From Betaproteobacteria bacterium (GTDB lineage Bacteria; Pseudomonadota; Gammaproteobacteria; Burkholderiales; UBA6910): 64,000 nt of DNA. Position numbers and translations under genes: made by a program. The stretch lies in contig JACPEG010000028.1 of the NCBI GenBank assembly GCA_016183615.1, positions 1 through 64,000 on the forward strand, given 5' to 3'. Of this stretch, positions 32,985 through 42,383 are shown in pieces (positions within the stretch are counted from its first letter, which is position 1; each line of letters starts with the position of its first letter). The notes under the pieces were generated by a model. The model saw only the letters and a list, made by a program, of their open reading frames with translations. It had not been told where the DNA came from and searched no databases.

Positions 32985-34298
32985 ATGCCTGCCCAGGTGG
33001 GCGCCTCCATGCTGGCCATGCAGTTCCAGCTGGAGCAAAGCCAGTGGTGGAAGCCCGAAACCCTGCGCCAGCAGCAGTTGCGCCAGCTGGAAGCGGTGCT
33101 GGCCCACGCCGCCGCCCAGGTCCCTTTCTACGCCAGCCGCTTTGAGGCGGCCGGGCTCCGCCCCGGAAGCGGCATTTCTCCCGACGCGTGGCTCAATCTC
33201 CCGCTTCTCTCCCGCGGCGAAATCCAGTCCGCCGGTAACGCCCTCCACAGCCGGCAGGTTCCCCCGGACCACGGCAAGGTGCTGCGCTACGAGTCGTCGG
33301 GCTCCACGGGGGAGCCCATCGTCACCTACGGCACCGAGGCCACCCAGTTTTTCTGGGGGGCGCTGACCCTGCGGGACCATCTCTGGCACCGGCGCGACCT
33401 CTCCGGAAAACTCGCCGCCATCCGCACCAAGGTCAAGGAGGAGGCGCTGCCGGGCTGGGGGCCTTCCACCGACGTGGTGGCGGACACCGGCCCTTCGGTC
33501 ACCCTCAACATCTCCGCCGACGTGGACACCCAGCTGCGGTGGCTGCAAGAGCAGAATCCGGACTACCTGCTGACCCATCCTTCGAATGCGCTGGCCCTGG
33601 CGCGCCGCAGCCTCGAAACCCAAGCTCGCATCCCCAAGCTCCGCGAGGTGCGGACTTTCGGCGAAACGCTGCCGGCGGAACTCCGGGCGGCCTGCCGGCA
33701 GGCGTGGGGCGTGCCGGTCACGGACATGTACAGCGCCGAGGAAGTCGGCTACATCGCGCTGCAATGCCCGGAGCGCGAGCATTACCACGTGCAGGCGGAA
33801 AACCTGCTGGTGGAAATTCTCGACGAGAAGGGAATGCCCTGCGAGCCAGGACAGATCGGCCGGGTCGTCATCACCACGCTGCACAACTTCGCCATGCCCC
33901 TCCTGCGCTATGCTAACGGCGACTACGCGGAAGCCGGCGGGGCCTGCTCCTGCGGCCGCGGGCTGCCGGTCCTGGAGCGCATCCTGGGGCGGCAGCGCAA
34001 CATGGTCACCCTGCCCGGGGGCCGGCAGCACTGGCCGAGCTTTCCATCAGAAGCCTGGCTCGGGATCGCGCCGATCCGGCAGATTCAGCTGGTCCAGCGC
34101 ACCGTGGAGCAGATCGAAGCCCGCCTGGTCCTGCCGCGGGACCTGACGGCCGACGAGGAAACCCGCCTGGTGGCGGCATTGCAGGAATGCCTGGGCCATC
34201 CGTTCCGGATTGCCCTGAACCGCGTGGAACAGATTCCCCGCGCCGCCAATTTCAAGTACGAGGATTTCGTTTCCGAGGTTCCGGCCCCCGGCACCTAG
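32985..34298 (+). CDS. CapK/PaaK-type adenylate-forming enzyme
   Basis: The 437-residue protein belongs to the phenylacetate-CoA ligase/CapK branch of AMP-binding enzymes. The ATP loop is YESSGSTGEPIVT, followed by MYSAEEVGYIALQCPE, RVVITTLHNFAMPLLRYANGD and the basic C-terminal region with GRQRNMVTLPGG. The acid it activates is unknown. Close relatives often sit in capsule or surface-polymer loci, which fits the neighbourhood. The start is uncertain: ATG 32985 is used; 33009 and 33018 are alternatives and none has a clear ribosome-binding site. It ends overlapping the convergent neighbour by four bases. Confidence 0.75.
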   Translation: MPAQVGASMLAMQFQLEQSQWWKPETLRQQQLRQLEAVLAHAAAQVPFYASRFEAAGLRPGSGISPDAWLNLPLLSRGEIQSAGNALHSRQVPPDHGKVLRYESSGSTGEPIVTYGTEATQFFWGALTLRDHLWHRRDLSGKLAAIRTKVKEEALPGWGPSTDVVADTGPSVTLNISADVDTQLRWLQEQNPDYLLTHPSNALALARRSLETQARIPKLREVRTFGETLPAELRAACRQAWGVPVTDMYSAEEVGYIALQCPEREHYHVQAENLLVEILDEKGMPCEPGQIGRVVITTLHNFAMPLLRYANGDYAEAGGACSCGRGLPVLERILGRQRNMVTLPGGRQHWPSFPSEAWLGIAPIRQIQLVQRTVEQIEARLVLPRDLTADEETRLVAALQECLGHPFRIALNRVEQIPRAANFKYEDFVSEVPAPGT

Positions 34299-35308
34299 GC
34301 GTTTGCCGCCCGCTCCAGGAGATAGCCGATGGTGAGGTTATCGAACAGCGCCGAGCCGGTGGAAATGAAAATCCGCGGGCGCGGCGCGGGAAGGGGAGCG
34401 GGGCTGCGCATCAGCTCCAGCATGTCGGCCGGACCGCAGGCATCCGGCAGCCCGCTTTCGCGCCAGGCCCGCAGATCGCCGAAACGCACGCAGTCTTCGG
34501 TATCCACAAAAATGTCTGCAATGCCTGCCCAGGCCGGATCCAGCTCGCGCTGGAAATCGGTGTCGGCCCCGAGGCTGATCACCAGTTCCGCTCCCAGGCC
34601 GGGGGGCTCGCAGAAGGGGCGGGTGCTGGTGGTCGCCAGCAGCAACACGTCGCTCCCGCCCAGTGCTTCGAATGGCTGCGCCTCGAACCGGACCGAGGGA
34701 AACTGCCCGGCGAGGGCGGCGGCGGTGCGGCGCGCCCGTTCCGCGTCCAGGTCGGATAAGCGGATTTCCTCGACGCCCCCCAGGGCGGCGGCGAAAAGGG
34801 CGCAGTAATAACCGACCTTGCCCGCGCCGATGATGGTCATCATGTTGCGCCGGCCGGCCAGCAGTTCGGTCGCCAGCGCCGCGCAGGCGCCGGTTCGCGC
34901 CGACGAGAGCAAACAGGCCTCGAAGATGTGGGTGACGAAATTCTCCACCGGGTGCAGGGCGAAGGCCTTGCCCACGGTGACCTGCCCCGGCACGATGCGC
35001 CGCGCCGCGTTGGTGCCCACCAGCTTGACGGTTTTTCTCGCCCACCCGTCGCGGCGCAGCACGCAGGGCATGATCCTGAAATCGGCGTCATCTCCCGGAT
35101 CCACGAACACCTGCTTGGGCGGCAGTTCAAGACGGGCGCGGCCGGCGGCGATATCGGCCAGTTCCGAGCGCAGGAAGCGGATATAATCCGCCGGGCGGCG
35201 GGTGAGCAGGCGGTGAACCCGCTGTTCGTCGAAATATTCATAAGGCTCCGGGCTGGTGCGGAGCACCTGTTCCAGCAGATCATCCATGTCTGATGCCGTG
35301 CCTTCCAT
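34295..35308 (-). CDS. Ornithine cyclodeaminase / mu-crystallin family protein (SbnB-like)
   Basis: The protein of about 337 residues shows the NAD-binding segment MMTIIGAGKVGYYCALFAAA with the following SDLDAERARRTA, typical of ornithine cyclodeaminase, alanine dehydrogenase and SbnB. Upstream, KTVKLVGTNAARR supplies the substrate-binding lysine region. The product could be proline, an amino acid such as 2,3-diaminopropionate, or simply a ketimine reductase reaction. No SbnA partner is adjacent. The start is uncertain (35308 or 35287). It is convergent with the CapK-like gene. Confidence 0.75.
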   Translation of the reverse strand: MEGTASDMDDLLEQVLRTSPEPYEYFDEQRVHRLLTRRPADYIRFLRSELADIAAGRARLELPPKQVFVDPGDDADFRIMPCVLRRDGWARKTVKLVGTNAARRIVPGQVTVGKAFALHPVENFVTHIFEACLLSSARTGACAALATELLAGRRNMMTIIGAGKVGYYCALFAAALGGVEEIRLSDLDAERARRTAAALAGQFPSVRFEAQPFEALGGSDVLLLATTSTRPFCEPPGLGAELVISLGADTDFQRELDPAWAGIADIFVDTEDCVRFGDLRAWRESGLPDACGPADMLELMRSPAPLPAPRPRIFISTGSALFDNLTIGYLLERAANA

Positions 35309-35382
35309 GATGCGATTGACGATGCCGGCCCGGCCCCACCGCCCCGGCACACCCGGATGCGGGATTCTAACCGGCGCCGCCG

Positions 35383-35399
35383 GCCGCTATTATAGCGGC
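35383..35399. promoter_or_regulatory. Short palindrome in the divergent region before the glycosyltransferase
   Basis: GCCGCTA and TAGCGGC flank TTA, forming a perfect 7-bp inverted repeat that also contains -10-like TATTAT/TATAGC. It lies between two divergent genes and could be an operator or promoter. Confidence 0.35.
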
Positions 35400-35457
35400 A
35401 CGGATGGCCCGCCGACCGGCGACAGCCCGCGACTCACCCGAAAATAATCGCCCTCCG

Positions 35458-37647
35458 ATGCCCATCGCCGACAACGAGTCCGTCCTGCAGCGGGCCTGGA
35501 GCCTGTTCCAGCAAAACCGCTTGCAGGAGGCGGAGCAGATGTTTTCACGGGTCTGCGACCTGGATTCCGCAAATGCTTCGGCCTGGTTCATGCTGGGCGC
35601 CACCCGGCACCGGCAGGACAAGATTGACGGCGCCCTTGCCGCCTTCGACAACGCGGCCCGGCTGGACCCGGCCAACGTCCAGGCGCTGAGCGCCAGGGCG
35701 GCGATGCTGTCGCTGCTCGACCGGCAGAATGAGGCGCTGGAAACCTATCGCCGTGCGTTTGCCCTGAGTCCCCGCAACCCGGAGCTCCTGACCAATATCG
35801 GTATCGTGCTGGAAAAGCTCGCGGATCTTCCCGGGGCGCTGCAGCACTACGAGCGGGCGCTCGCCCTGCAGCCGGGTTTTCCCGCGGCGCTCATGAACCG
35901 GGGGGCGCTCCTCAACCTGCTGAAGCGGTACCGGGAGGCGCTGGAAAACAACGATCGCTTCGCGCGCCTCTACCCGGAACTGGACGACGCCCATTTTAAC
36001 CGGGCGGAAACGCTCCTGGCGCTGGAAAAATACCAGGAGGCGCTGGCCGCCTGCGAGCGGGCGATCGCCCTCAATCCACGCCACGGGAAGGCCCATTTCG
36101 ACCGCGGGCTCGCCCTGTCCATGCTGGAGCGTTTTCCGGAGGCCCAGGCCGCCTTCGACGTGGCGAAATCCATTGACCCGCGCCAGGCAGCGGCATTCCT
36201 CAAGTTTCCCGAGCAGGAGAAGGGCGAGGATCTGTGGCCGTTCCTGCCCCAGCGGGTGTTTCTGCACCGCTGCTACGAGGAGATCAGGGAGTGCAACTGG
36301 ACGCGGCTGCGGGATTACGTGCGGCAGATGGAAACCATCGTCCGATCCACCACGGAGTCGGGCAACCCCATCTGGGACAAGGCGCTGGCGTTCCAGTCCC
36401 TGGCGCTCCCGGTCTCCCCCGACACGCGCTTCACGCTGGTCAAAAGCATTTCCGACCGTATTGCGCAGGTGATGCGGCCCAAGGCATTCGGCGGCGCTGC
36501 GCCGGCCCGGACGCGGGAAGGCAGGATCCGCATCGGCTATGTCTCGCCGGACTACCGGGCTCACCCGACGGCCTTTCTGTCGCGGCGCCTCTTCGGCCTG
36601 CATGACCGCGCCCGGTTCGAGGTCTACGGCTATTCGCTGCACCCGGGGGACGGCAGCGCGGTGCGGCGGGACATCGAGGACGGCTGCGACCACTTCGTCG
36701 AGCTGTCGGAACTGAACGATCTCCAGGCGGCGGAGCGGATACGCTCGGACGGCATCCAGATCCTGGTGGATCTCGCGGGCTACACCACTTTTTGCAGGAC
36801 CGAGATCCTTGCGTTGCGGCCGGCGCCGATCCAGGTGAATTACCTGGGCTTCCCCGGCACCATGGGGGCCGGGTTCATCGACTACCGCTTTACCGACCGC
36901 ATCGCCACGCCGCCGGAGGACGAGAAATACTGGACGGAAAAACTGGTTTACCTGCCGCACACCTTCATGATCACCAATAACCGGCAGGCGATAGCGGAGG
37001 AGCCACTGGAACGGGGCAGATTGGGCCTGCCGGAAAAGGGGTTCGTGTTCTGCTGCTTCAACAATAGCTACAAGATCGAACCTGTGGTCTTTGGCATCTG
37101 GATGTCCCTTCTGGGCCGGCTGCCCGGCAGCGTGCTGTGGCTGTTCAAGGCTGATGATGCGGTGGAGGAGAACCTGAGAGGGGAAGCCGCGCGGCGTGGT
37201 GTATCGCCGGAGCGCCTGGTATTCGCGCCGTTCATGGAGCATGAGCGCCACTTGGCCAGATATCGGCTCGCCGACCTGTTCCTCGACACCCTGTGGTGCG
37301 GGGCCCACACCACCGCCTGCGATGCCCTGTGGGCGGGGCTGCCGGTGCTGACCTGCCCCGGTCTATCGTTTGCGTCGCGGGGAGCGGCGAGCATGATGTG
37401 CGCCGCCGGGCTCCCCGAGATGGTGACGAGGAATCTCCAGGAATACGAAGACCGCGCCAATCATCTGGCGACTCATCCCGAAGAGCTGGCCCGGATCCGC
37501 GGAAGGCTGGCGCACGGCCGCCTGTCGAGCCGCCTGTTTGATACCGAGCGCCGGGTCCGGGAATTCGAGGCGGCCTACCGCATCATGTGGGAACGCCACT
37601 GCGACGGGCTGCCTCCCGAGCCCTTTGCCGTGCCGGCGGCATCCTGA
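35458..37647 (+). CDS. TPR-containing OGT/SPINDLY-type glycosyltransferase
   Basis: The 729-residue protein has about seven TPR units (1-250, for example AWFMLGATRHRQDKIDGALA and AHFNRAETLLALEKYQEALA). These are followed by the two-part O-GlcNAc-transferase-like (GT41) catalytic region. Signatures are RIGYVSPDYRAHPTAFL, ILVDLAGYTTFCRTEILALR, PAPIQVNYLGFPGTMGAGFI and DLFLDTLWCGAHTTACDALW followed by GLPVLTCPG. It should transfer a sugar from a nucleotide donor to protein Ser/Thr or another acceptor. ATG 35458 is chosen; 35404 is possible. A second SPINDLY-type enzyme is at 40515-42383. Confidence 0.85.
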   Translation: MPIADNESVLQRAWSLFQQNRLQEAEQMFSRVCDLDSANASAWFMLGATRHRQDKIDGALAAFDNAARLDPANVQALSARAAMLSLLDRQNEALETYRRAFALSPRNPELLTNIGIVLEKLADLPGALQHYERALALQPGFPAALMNRGALLNLLKRYREALENNDRFARLYPELDDAHFNRAETLLALEKYQEALAACERAIALNPRHGKAHFDRGLALSMLERFPEAQAAFDVAKSIDPRQAAAFLKFPEQEKGEDLWPFLPQRVFLHRCYEEIRECNWTRLRDYVRQMETIVRSTTESGNPIWDKALAFQSLALPVSPDTRFTLVKSISDRIAQVMRPKAFGGAAPARTREGRIRIGYVSPDYRAHPTAFLSRRLFGLHDRARFEVYGYSLHPGDGSAVRRDIEDGCDHFVELSELNDLQAAERIRSDGIQILVDLAGYTTFCRTEILALRPAPIQVNYLGFPGTMGAGFIDYRFTDRIATPPEDEKYWTEKLVYLPHTFMITNNRQAIAEEPLERGRLGLPEKGFVFCCFNNSYKIEPVVFGIWMSLLGRLPGSVLWLFKADDAVEENLRGEAARRGVSPERLVFAPFMEHERHLARYRLADLFLDTLWCGAHTTACDALWAGLPVLTCPGLSFASRGAASMMCAAGLPEMVTRNLQEYEDRANHLATHPEELARIRGRLAHGRLSSRLFDTERRVREFEAAYRIMWERHCDGLPPEPFAVPAAS

Positions 37648-37673
37648 AGGCCCGCGGTGTCGGCGGCGGGCGG

Positions 37674-38372
37674 CTACACCGACCCGCGAATGTAATAGCG
37701 CATGAGGGCGTGCTCCTTTCCCACCAGCAGCGCGGCGTCGCGATTTCGTTCCTGGTCGCCGGTACCGATGAATTCCGCGAGCTCCTGAATCACGCGCCGG
37801 GGTTCCGACGTCAACTGCTCGTACTGCACGCGAATCGCCGGCACGCCGAGCCGCCGGATGTGCCATTCCGCGAGCTCGGAATAGCGCCGGACGGCGGTCT
37901 GAACGTTATCGGGATTGATCTCCGGCAGCAGTTGTGCGAACGGGGGGAACGACAGGATGCTGCGGGCGCACTCGCTTGCGTCACGGCTGACCTGCACCAG
38001 CCGCAGTCCGTTCCGCGCCAGAATGCCCGCTTCGACCCATGACAGCAGCGTTGCCGAGAAGCGCGGGTCCTTGAGTCCCCACGGCTTGCGACTCCCGCGC
38101 CAGCCCAGGTCCGGACCCCGCAGCAACGAGACATCGCCATTTTGCAGCAGCACCTCGGGATCGGAGGGCAGGGCGACACTGGATCCGGCGGACCCGATGA
38201 AACGCGTGTTGGCTTCGAGAACATCCCGGCGCTGAAAGAACCCGTCCGGATTGAACCGGGTCGGCCCGAAGAGGGCGGCGCCCGGGCCGAAATCCACCCC
38301 CAGTTCCGCCAGGATTCGGGAAACGAGAGAGGTGCCCGAGCGGAAGACGCCGAGAACGACTACGCCGCGCAT
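37674..38372 (-). CDS. Sulfotransferase family protein
   Basis: The 232-residue protein has the 5'-phosphosulfate loop at the N-terminus, VVVLGVFRSGTSLVSRIL, and the 3'-phosphate motif in VSRDASECARSILSFPPF. Both PAPS contacts are therefore present. WGLKDPRFSATLLSWVEAGI lies between them. It would transfer sulfate from PAPS to a sugar or other hydroxyl. It is convergent with the OGT-type gene, and another sulfotransferase lies at 43545-44234. The acceptor is unknown. Confidence 0.8.
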   Translation of the reverse strand: MRGVVVLGVFRSGTSLVSRILAELGVDFGPGAALFGPTRFNPDGFFQRRDVLEANTRFIGSAGSSVALPSDPEVLLQNGDVSLLRGPDLGWRGSRKPWGLKDPRFSATLLSWVEAGILARNGLRLVQVSRDASECARSILSFPPFAQLLPEINPDNVQTAVRRYSELAEWHIRRLGVPAIRVQYEQLTSEPRRVIQELAEFIGTGDQERNRDAALLVGKEHALMRYYIRGSV

Positions 38373-38418
38373 CGGGACCCCATCCAGGGCTGCTGCGCAG
38401 CGGGATTCCTGAGGGCGG

Positions 38419-39066
38419 CTATTTGATTTTCTGCCGCAGCCATTCCCTTGCCTGCGACTTGCCTTCCTCCACCTGCGCCGGTGAGAGTTCGCTCATGAGT
38501 CGCCTGAGATATCCATCGGCCTTTTCATCGCCCTGCGCGGCGGCAATCGCGACCCAGGCATAAGCCTGCACGTCGTCGCGTTCGGTGCCGGACCCTTCGC
38601 GATACATGAGGCCGAGATTATGCTGGGCCAGGATGTGCCCGCCCTGCGCGGCCTTGCGCATCCACTGGAACGCCTGCCGGGGGTCCCTGGCCACGCCGCG
38701 GCCTTCCTGGAAAAGGATCCCCAGGTTGTACTGGGCGCCCGGGTCGCCCTGGGCGGCCGCGGTACTCCACAATTTGCGCGCTTCGCCGAGATCCCTGGGA
38801 ACGCCCCAGCCGTTGGCGTACATGAGCCCAAGGCTGGTCTGGGCGCGGCGGTCGCCGTGCCTGGCGAGGGCGCGGTACCACTTGGCGGCCTCGGCGTAGT
38901 CCTGTTCCACGTTCTTGCCGAGATAATAGGATTCCGCCAATTCCCGCTGGGCGCCGATATCGCCGCCGGCGGCCCGTTGCCGGAGCTCGCCGATGTCCGG
39001 GCCGGCGGCCGCGCAGGCCGCCGCGACTGCGATCGCAAATGCCGCAATGACTCGGGAGGCTTCCAT
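38419..39066 (-). CDS. Secreted Sel1-repeat protein
   Basis: The 215-residue protein has a signal peptide (about 1-20, IAAFAIAVAAACAAAG) and about four to five Sel1/TPR-like repeats: AQRELAESYYLGKNVEQDYA, AQTSLGLMYANGWGVPRDLG, AQYNLGILFQEGRGVARDPR and AQHNLGLMYREGSGTERDDV. Such solenoids bind other proteins in the periplasm. The ATG at 39066 is chosen because an upstream ATG would precede the signal peptide by 16 residues. The specific role is unknown. Confidence 0.8.
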   Translation of the reverse strand: MEASRVIAAFAIAVAAACAAAGPDIGELRQRAAGGDIGAQRELAESYYLGKNVEQDYAEAAKWYRALARHGDRRAQTSLGLMYANGWGVPRDLGEARKLWSTAAAQGDPGAQYNLGILFQEGRGVARDPRQAFQWMRKAAQGGHILAQHNLGLMYREGSGTERDDVQAYAWVAIAAAQGDEKADGYLRRLMSELSPAQVEEGKSQAREWLRQKIK

Positions 39067-39117
39067 TGCAGGATTCCGGAACCGGTTTTTCGGCGCACCG
39101 GGCTCCGCCAACACCGA

Positions 39118-39657
39118 TTATGGCCGGGCCCGCTCGTAGACCACGAAATGGTATTCCAGGCCCCCGGGACCGTCCACCCGGTGGCGCTCGCGGGACACCT
39201 CGCGCCATTGGCTGCGATCGAATTCGGGCAGCAGCACGTCGCCCACGAAGTCGCGCTGAATTTCCGTGAAGTACAGGCGATTCGCCCGCTCCAGGATCTG
39301 GGCGAAGAGTTCCGCCCCGCCGATGACGAAGACCTCCGTGTCCGCGGCGCAGGCCGCCAGCGCCTGCTCGACGGAGCCCGCGACGATCACGCCCGGCGCC
39401 CGATACCCGGGCTGGCGGGTCACCACCACGCTGGTGCGCCCCGGCAGCGCCTTGCCGATGGACTCGAAGGTCTTGCGGCCCATCACCAGGTGGTGCCCCA
39501 GGGTGAGCGCCTTGAAATATTTCAGGTCCGCGGGGAGGTGCCAGGGCAGCTTGTTGTCGCGGCCGATCACGCCGTTTCGCGCCACGGCGACGATGATGGA
39601 AATTCGGGGCTGCGCGGTTTTTTCAGGCGTTTGCGCGGGCGCGGAGGAAACGGCCAT
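39118..39657 (-). CDS. folA: Dihydrofolate reductase
   Basis: The 179-residue protein reduces dihydrofolate with NADPH. After an extra N-terminus of about 17 residues it reads RISIIVAVARNGVIGRDNKL, then PWHLPADLKYFKAL with the catalytic Asp, HHLVMGRKTFESIG, and VFVIGGAELF. In many betaproteobacteria folA directly follows thyA; here thyA lies 4.7 kb away (44329-45123) with a glycan-type gene block in between. Start set at 39657. Confidence 0.95.
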   Translation of the reverse strand: MAVSSAPAQTPEKTAQPRISIIVAVARNGVIGRDNKLPWHLPADLKYFKALTLGHHLVMGRKTFESIGKALPGRTSVVVTRQPGYRAPGVIVAGSVEQALAACAADTEVFVIGGAELFAQILERANRLYFTEIQRDFVGDVLLPEFDRSQWREVSRERHRVDGPGGLEYHFVVYERARP

Positions 39658-39834
39658 GGCGGGTGTCGTTTGCGTCGAATGGCGGGAACGGGCTTCGGCG
39701 AATGATAGAGGATGCGGAGCGGAATTTACACCATGACGCGGCGAATCCGCGATGGGCGCGGGCAATCACCCGGGCTCCGGCGCCGGCGGATTCCGCGCCC
39801 TCAAGTTTGGCCGACGCCGGCCGGGGCCCGCAGG

Positions 39835-40518
39835 CTAGTCGCCCACCCGCTTCTTGAAGCTGGCGGGAATTCCCGCCACCAGCGCGTTCTCCGCCACGTC
39901 CTCCAGCACGATCGCGCCGGCCGCAACGAAGGCGCCGTCGCCCACCACCCGCTCCTCGATGACCCCCGCCCCCAGGCCGATGGTCGCCCCCGCGCCGATC
40001 GTGGTGTGCCCTCCGACGTTGCAGCCGGGCTGCAGGCGGGCATACGCCTTGATGGTCGAGTCATGGCCGACGGTCACTCCGCGGTTGATGAACACATGGT
40101 CCCCGATCGCGGTGCCCGGCCCGACCGCGCTTTGCGCGCCGACGAAAACGCCCTCGCCGAGGGTGGCAAGCGGGGAAACGTAGGCCGTCGGATGTATCAG
40201 CGTGGCAAACGCCAGCCCGTGCCGTTCCTTCAGCAGCCGGACCAGCTCGGTCCGGGCGGGCGAGGTGGTGCCGAGGAAGTACAGGTCCCCGGCAACGGGC
40301 CGAAACTCCGCGAGCCCCATGATCCGGGGTGGCGGCGACAGCCAACCCGCCCTTTCGTGGACGCTCCGGGTCCGTTCGCGCAGCACCTCGGCCTGGTTCA
40401 TCACAATCGCCGCGATGCGCAGGCCCCGGGCGCAGGCGCAATCGAAAATGTCGCCGATCATGTTGCTGGCGCCGAAAAGGACCACCCGCGGGGCGTCGTC
40501 CGAGCCGTTCTGTATCAT
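39835..40518 (-). CDS. NeuD/PglD-type sugar acyltransferase (left-handed beta-helix)
   Basis: The 227-residue protein starts with a small Rossmann-like domain (RVVLFGASNMIGDIFDCACA) and continues with hexapeptide repeats of a left-handed beta-helix (THPTAYVSPLATLGEG-like region from about 110, then VGHDSTIKAYARLQPGCNVG, TIGAGATIGLGAG). It ends VAGIPASFKKR. It fits the NeuD/PglD family, which acylates amino or hydroxyl groups of nucleotide sugars. It is the last gene of a coupled operon and overlaps the glycosyltransferase by ATGA. Confidence 0.8.
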   Translation of the reverse strand: MIQNGSDDAPRVVLFGASNMIGDIFDCACARGLRIAAIVMNQAEVLRERTRSVHERAGWLSPPPRIMGLAEFRPVAGDLYFLGTTSPARTELVRLLKERHGLAFATLIHPTAYVSPLATLGEGVFVGAQSAVGPGTAIGDHVFINRGVTVGHDSTIKAYARLQPGCNVGGHTTIGAGATIGLGAGVIEERVVGDGAFVAAGAIVLEDVAENALVAGIPASFKKRVGD

Positions 40519-42383
40519 TCGTCCGCTCCCTGCGGAATCAGCGTCTCGCGGATCTCCGGCTCCCAGACCTTCCGGGGATCGTTCCGGATCAGGTCATGAT
40601 GCTCATACAGCCACCAGACGGTGTCCACGAAGTCGGTCGGGTGCCGGCCATGTTCCTCGTCGAATAAGGTCTGGTCCACGTTCTTCTCGACGAGGGCCGT
40701 GGACAGCTCGAGCCGCAGCCCGTGGTCGCCGATCAGGCGCAACGCGGCGTCGCGAAAGGACGCCGCGTCGCGGGCGCACAGCCATTCCGGCAGGCCCATG
40801 GCGCGCTGGATCCGCAGGTCGGTCCGGGAATGGGGTTCGGGTCCCTGGAAGCTGACCACCGGGATCCCCTGTCCCAGGGCGTCGATGGTGCTGCAGGCAT
40901 TGCCGAAAGGAAAGGTGCTGAGGGCGAGGTCGCAGCGGTTCAGGTTGCCGATGTATTCGCCATAGGACTTGGAAGGATGGGCGATGGCCCGGGGAAGCCG
41001 GTTGCGGATCTGCCGGGAAATCGCGCAATGCAGGGTTCCCCTGAAATTCGGAAAGAAGTGGAACTCGGCGCTTCCCTTTGCCTTCTCCTCGATCTCGGCG
41101 CAAAGATCCAGGAATGCGGCGGTGATCTTCATGCCCCGGGCCGGCACGGCGATTCTCACCGGGTCCGGCCTTTCACGAAGCTCGGGCAGGATCCCGGGGG
41201 CGTCGTGGCGCATTTCGTAGAGGCTGCCGGGACTCTGAAGCAAAACGATCCTTTCGGAAAAGCAGTCCGGGTTGCCCAGGATGTCCCGCCCCATCAGAAC
41301 ATAATCGATGCAGGAGGACTGCGAAGTCGCGGGGTGCCCGAGGGTGAAGAACTGGATCGGGGCCAGCCTGAGGTTGGCCATGACGACCGTCCAGGGCCGC
41401 ATGCCCAGGCTCGGAAAGTAGATCAGGTCCGGCTCCAGCTCGCCGGCGAGCGCCGCGATGCGCCCGATATCGAGGCGATCCGGTACCTGGATCACCTCGT
41501 CGAACAGCGACTTTGCCCGGTCGTCCGCATCCGCAGCGCCAGCCATCATCACCATGCGGAACTTCTGCCCCAGCTGGCGGATAAACGAGGCATAGCAGCG
41601 GTACATGGCGTGGGTGGACACCAGTTGTTCCGCTGCGACCAGCAGGGTCGGGCGCTGCCGGACGGACCTTGGGGCGGGCAGGTCGCGGTCGGCCACGCCT
41701 TTTTCCGCCAGCCATCGCCGGACCAGCCGGTTGAGGTGGACCTTGATGCCGTGCTTGCCGGGAGCGTCGGCATAGCTGCACAGCATCCACGCGCTGGCCA
41801 GCGGCGGCACCAGCGCGTCGGTCAGCGCTCCGCGCTCGATCACCGGACCGAGGGCGAGGAGCTGCCGCCGGTGCTCCGTCGCGGCCGGGGTCAGGACCAT
41901 GCGGGCGGCAAGCAGGCCCAGGACAATGGGCAGCGCGAGCTCCGGGGAACAGCGCTCCAGGAATTCGGCCATCTTGCCGGGCATGGACTCCAGGGTCGTG
42001 GCAGCGAGGAACCTTCGGCGCCGGTCGTCGATTGCCGTGCCCTTTGCGCCGCCGCCAGGGGTCTCGATGAGGGGTAGCAGATGACCGGTGCTGCCGAAGC
42101 CGCTGGCGGCGAAGATCTGCGACAGGTCCCGGTTGAGCACCGCCAGCTGCTCGTACGCCTTGCCGCTCAGGGACAGATCCGGCTCCAGCAGCAGGCTGCC
42201 TGCGGCGGCCGCCAGACGGGTGTGGAACTGCAGGGATTTCTCCTCTCCCATCGCATCCGTGGCGAACAGACGGCCCGATTCGCAGGCAGACAGGATCGCG
42301 ATAAGGTAGCGCAGGGCCTGGCCGTGCTGCCTCGAGGAGACCAGTTGCTCGAATTTCGCCACCGACAATTGCACGGCCTTCAT
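40515..42383 (-). CDS. OGT/SPINDLY-like glycosyltransferase without obvious TPRs
   Basis: The 622-residue protein has a helical N-terminal half without clear TPR repeats. Its C-terminal half is GT41-like: APIQFFTLGHPATSQSSCID, then DLALSTFPFGNACSTIDALG followed by QGIPVVSFQGPEPHSRTDLR, and a closing GL-type helix. It overlaps both neighbours by four bases (ATGA at each end), so the aminotransferase, this enzyme and the acyltransferase are translated together. A role in glycosylating a surface polymer or protein is inferred. The acceptor is not known. Confidence 0.75.
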   Translation of the reverse strand: MKAVQLSVAKFEQLVSSRQHGQALRYLIAILSACESGRLFATDAMGEEKSLQFHTRLAAAAGSLLLEPDLSLSGKAYEQLAVLNRDLSQIFAASGFGSTGHLLPLIETPGGGAKGTAIDDRRRRFLAATTLESMPGKMAEFLERCSPELALPIVLGLLAARMVLTPAATEHRRQLLALGPVIERGALTDALVPPLASAWMLCSYADAPGKHGIKVHLNRLVRRWLAEKGVADRDLPAPRSVRQRPTLLVAAEQLVSTHAMYRCYASFIRQLGQKFRMVMMAGAADADDRAKSLFDEVIQVPDRLDIGRIAALAGELEPDLIYFPSLGMRPWTVVMANLRLAPIQFFTLGHPATSQSSCIDYVLMGRDILGNPDCFSERIVLLQSPGSLYEMRHDAPGILPELRERPDPVRIAVPARGMKITAAFLDLCAEIEEKAKGSAEFHFFPNFRGTLHCAISRQIRNRLPRAIAHPSKSYGEYIGNLNRCDLALSTFPFGNACSTIDALGQGIPVVSFQGPEPHSRTDLRIQRAMGLPEWLCARDAASFRDAALRLIGDHGLRLELSTALVEKNVDQTLFDEEHGRHPTDFVDTVWWLYEHHDLIRNDPRKVWEPEIRETLIPQGADE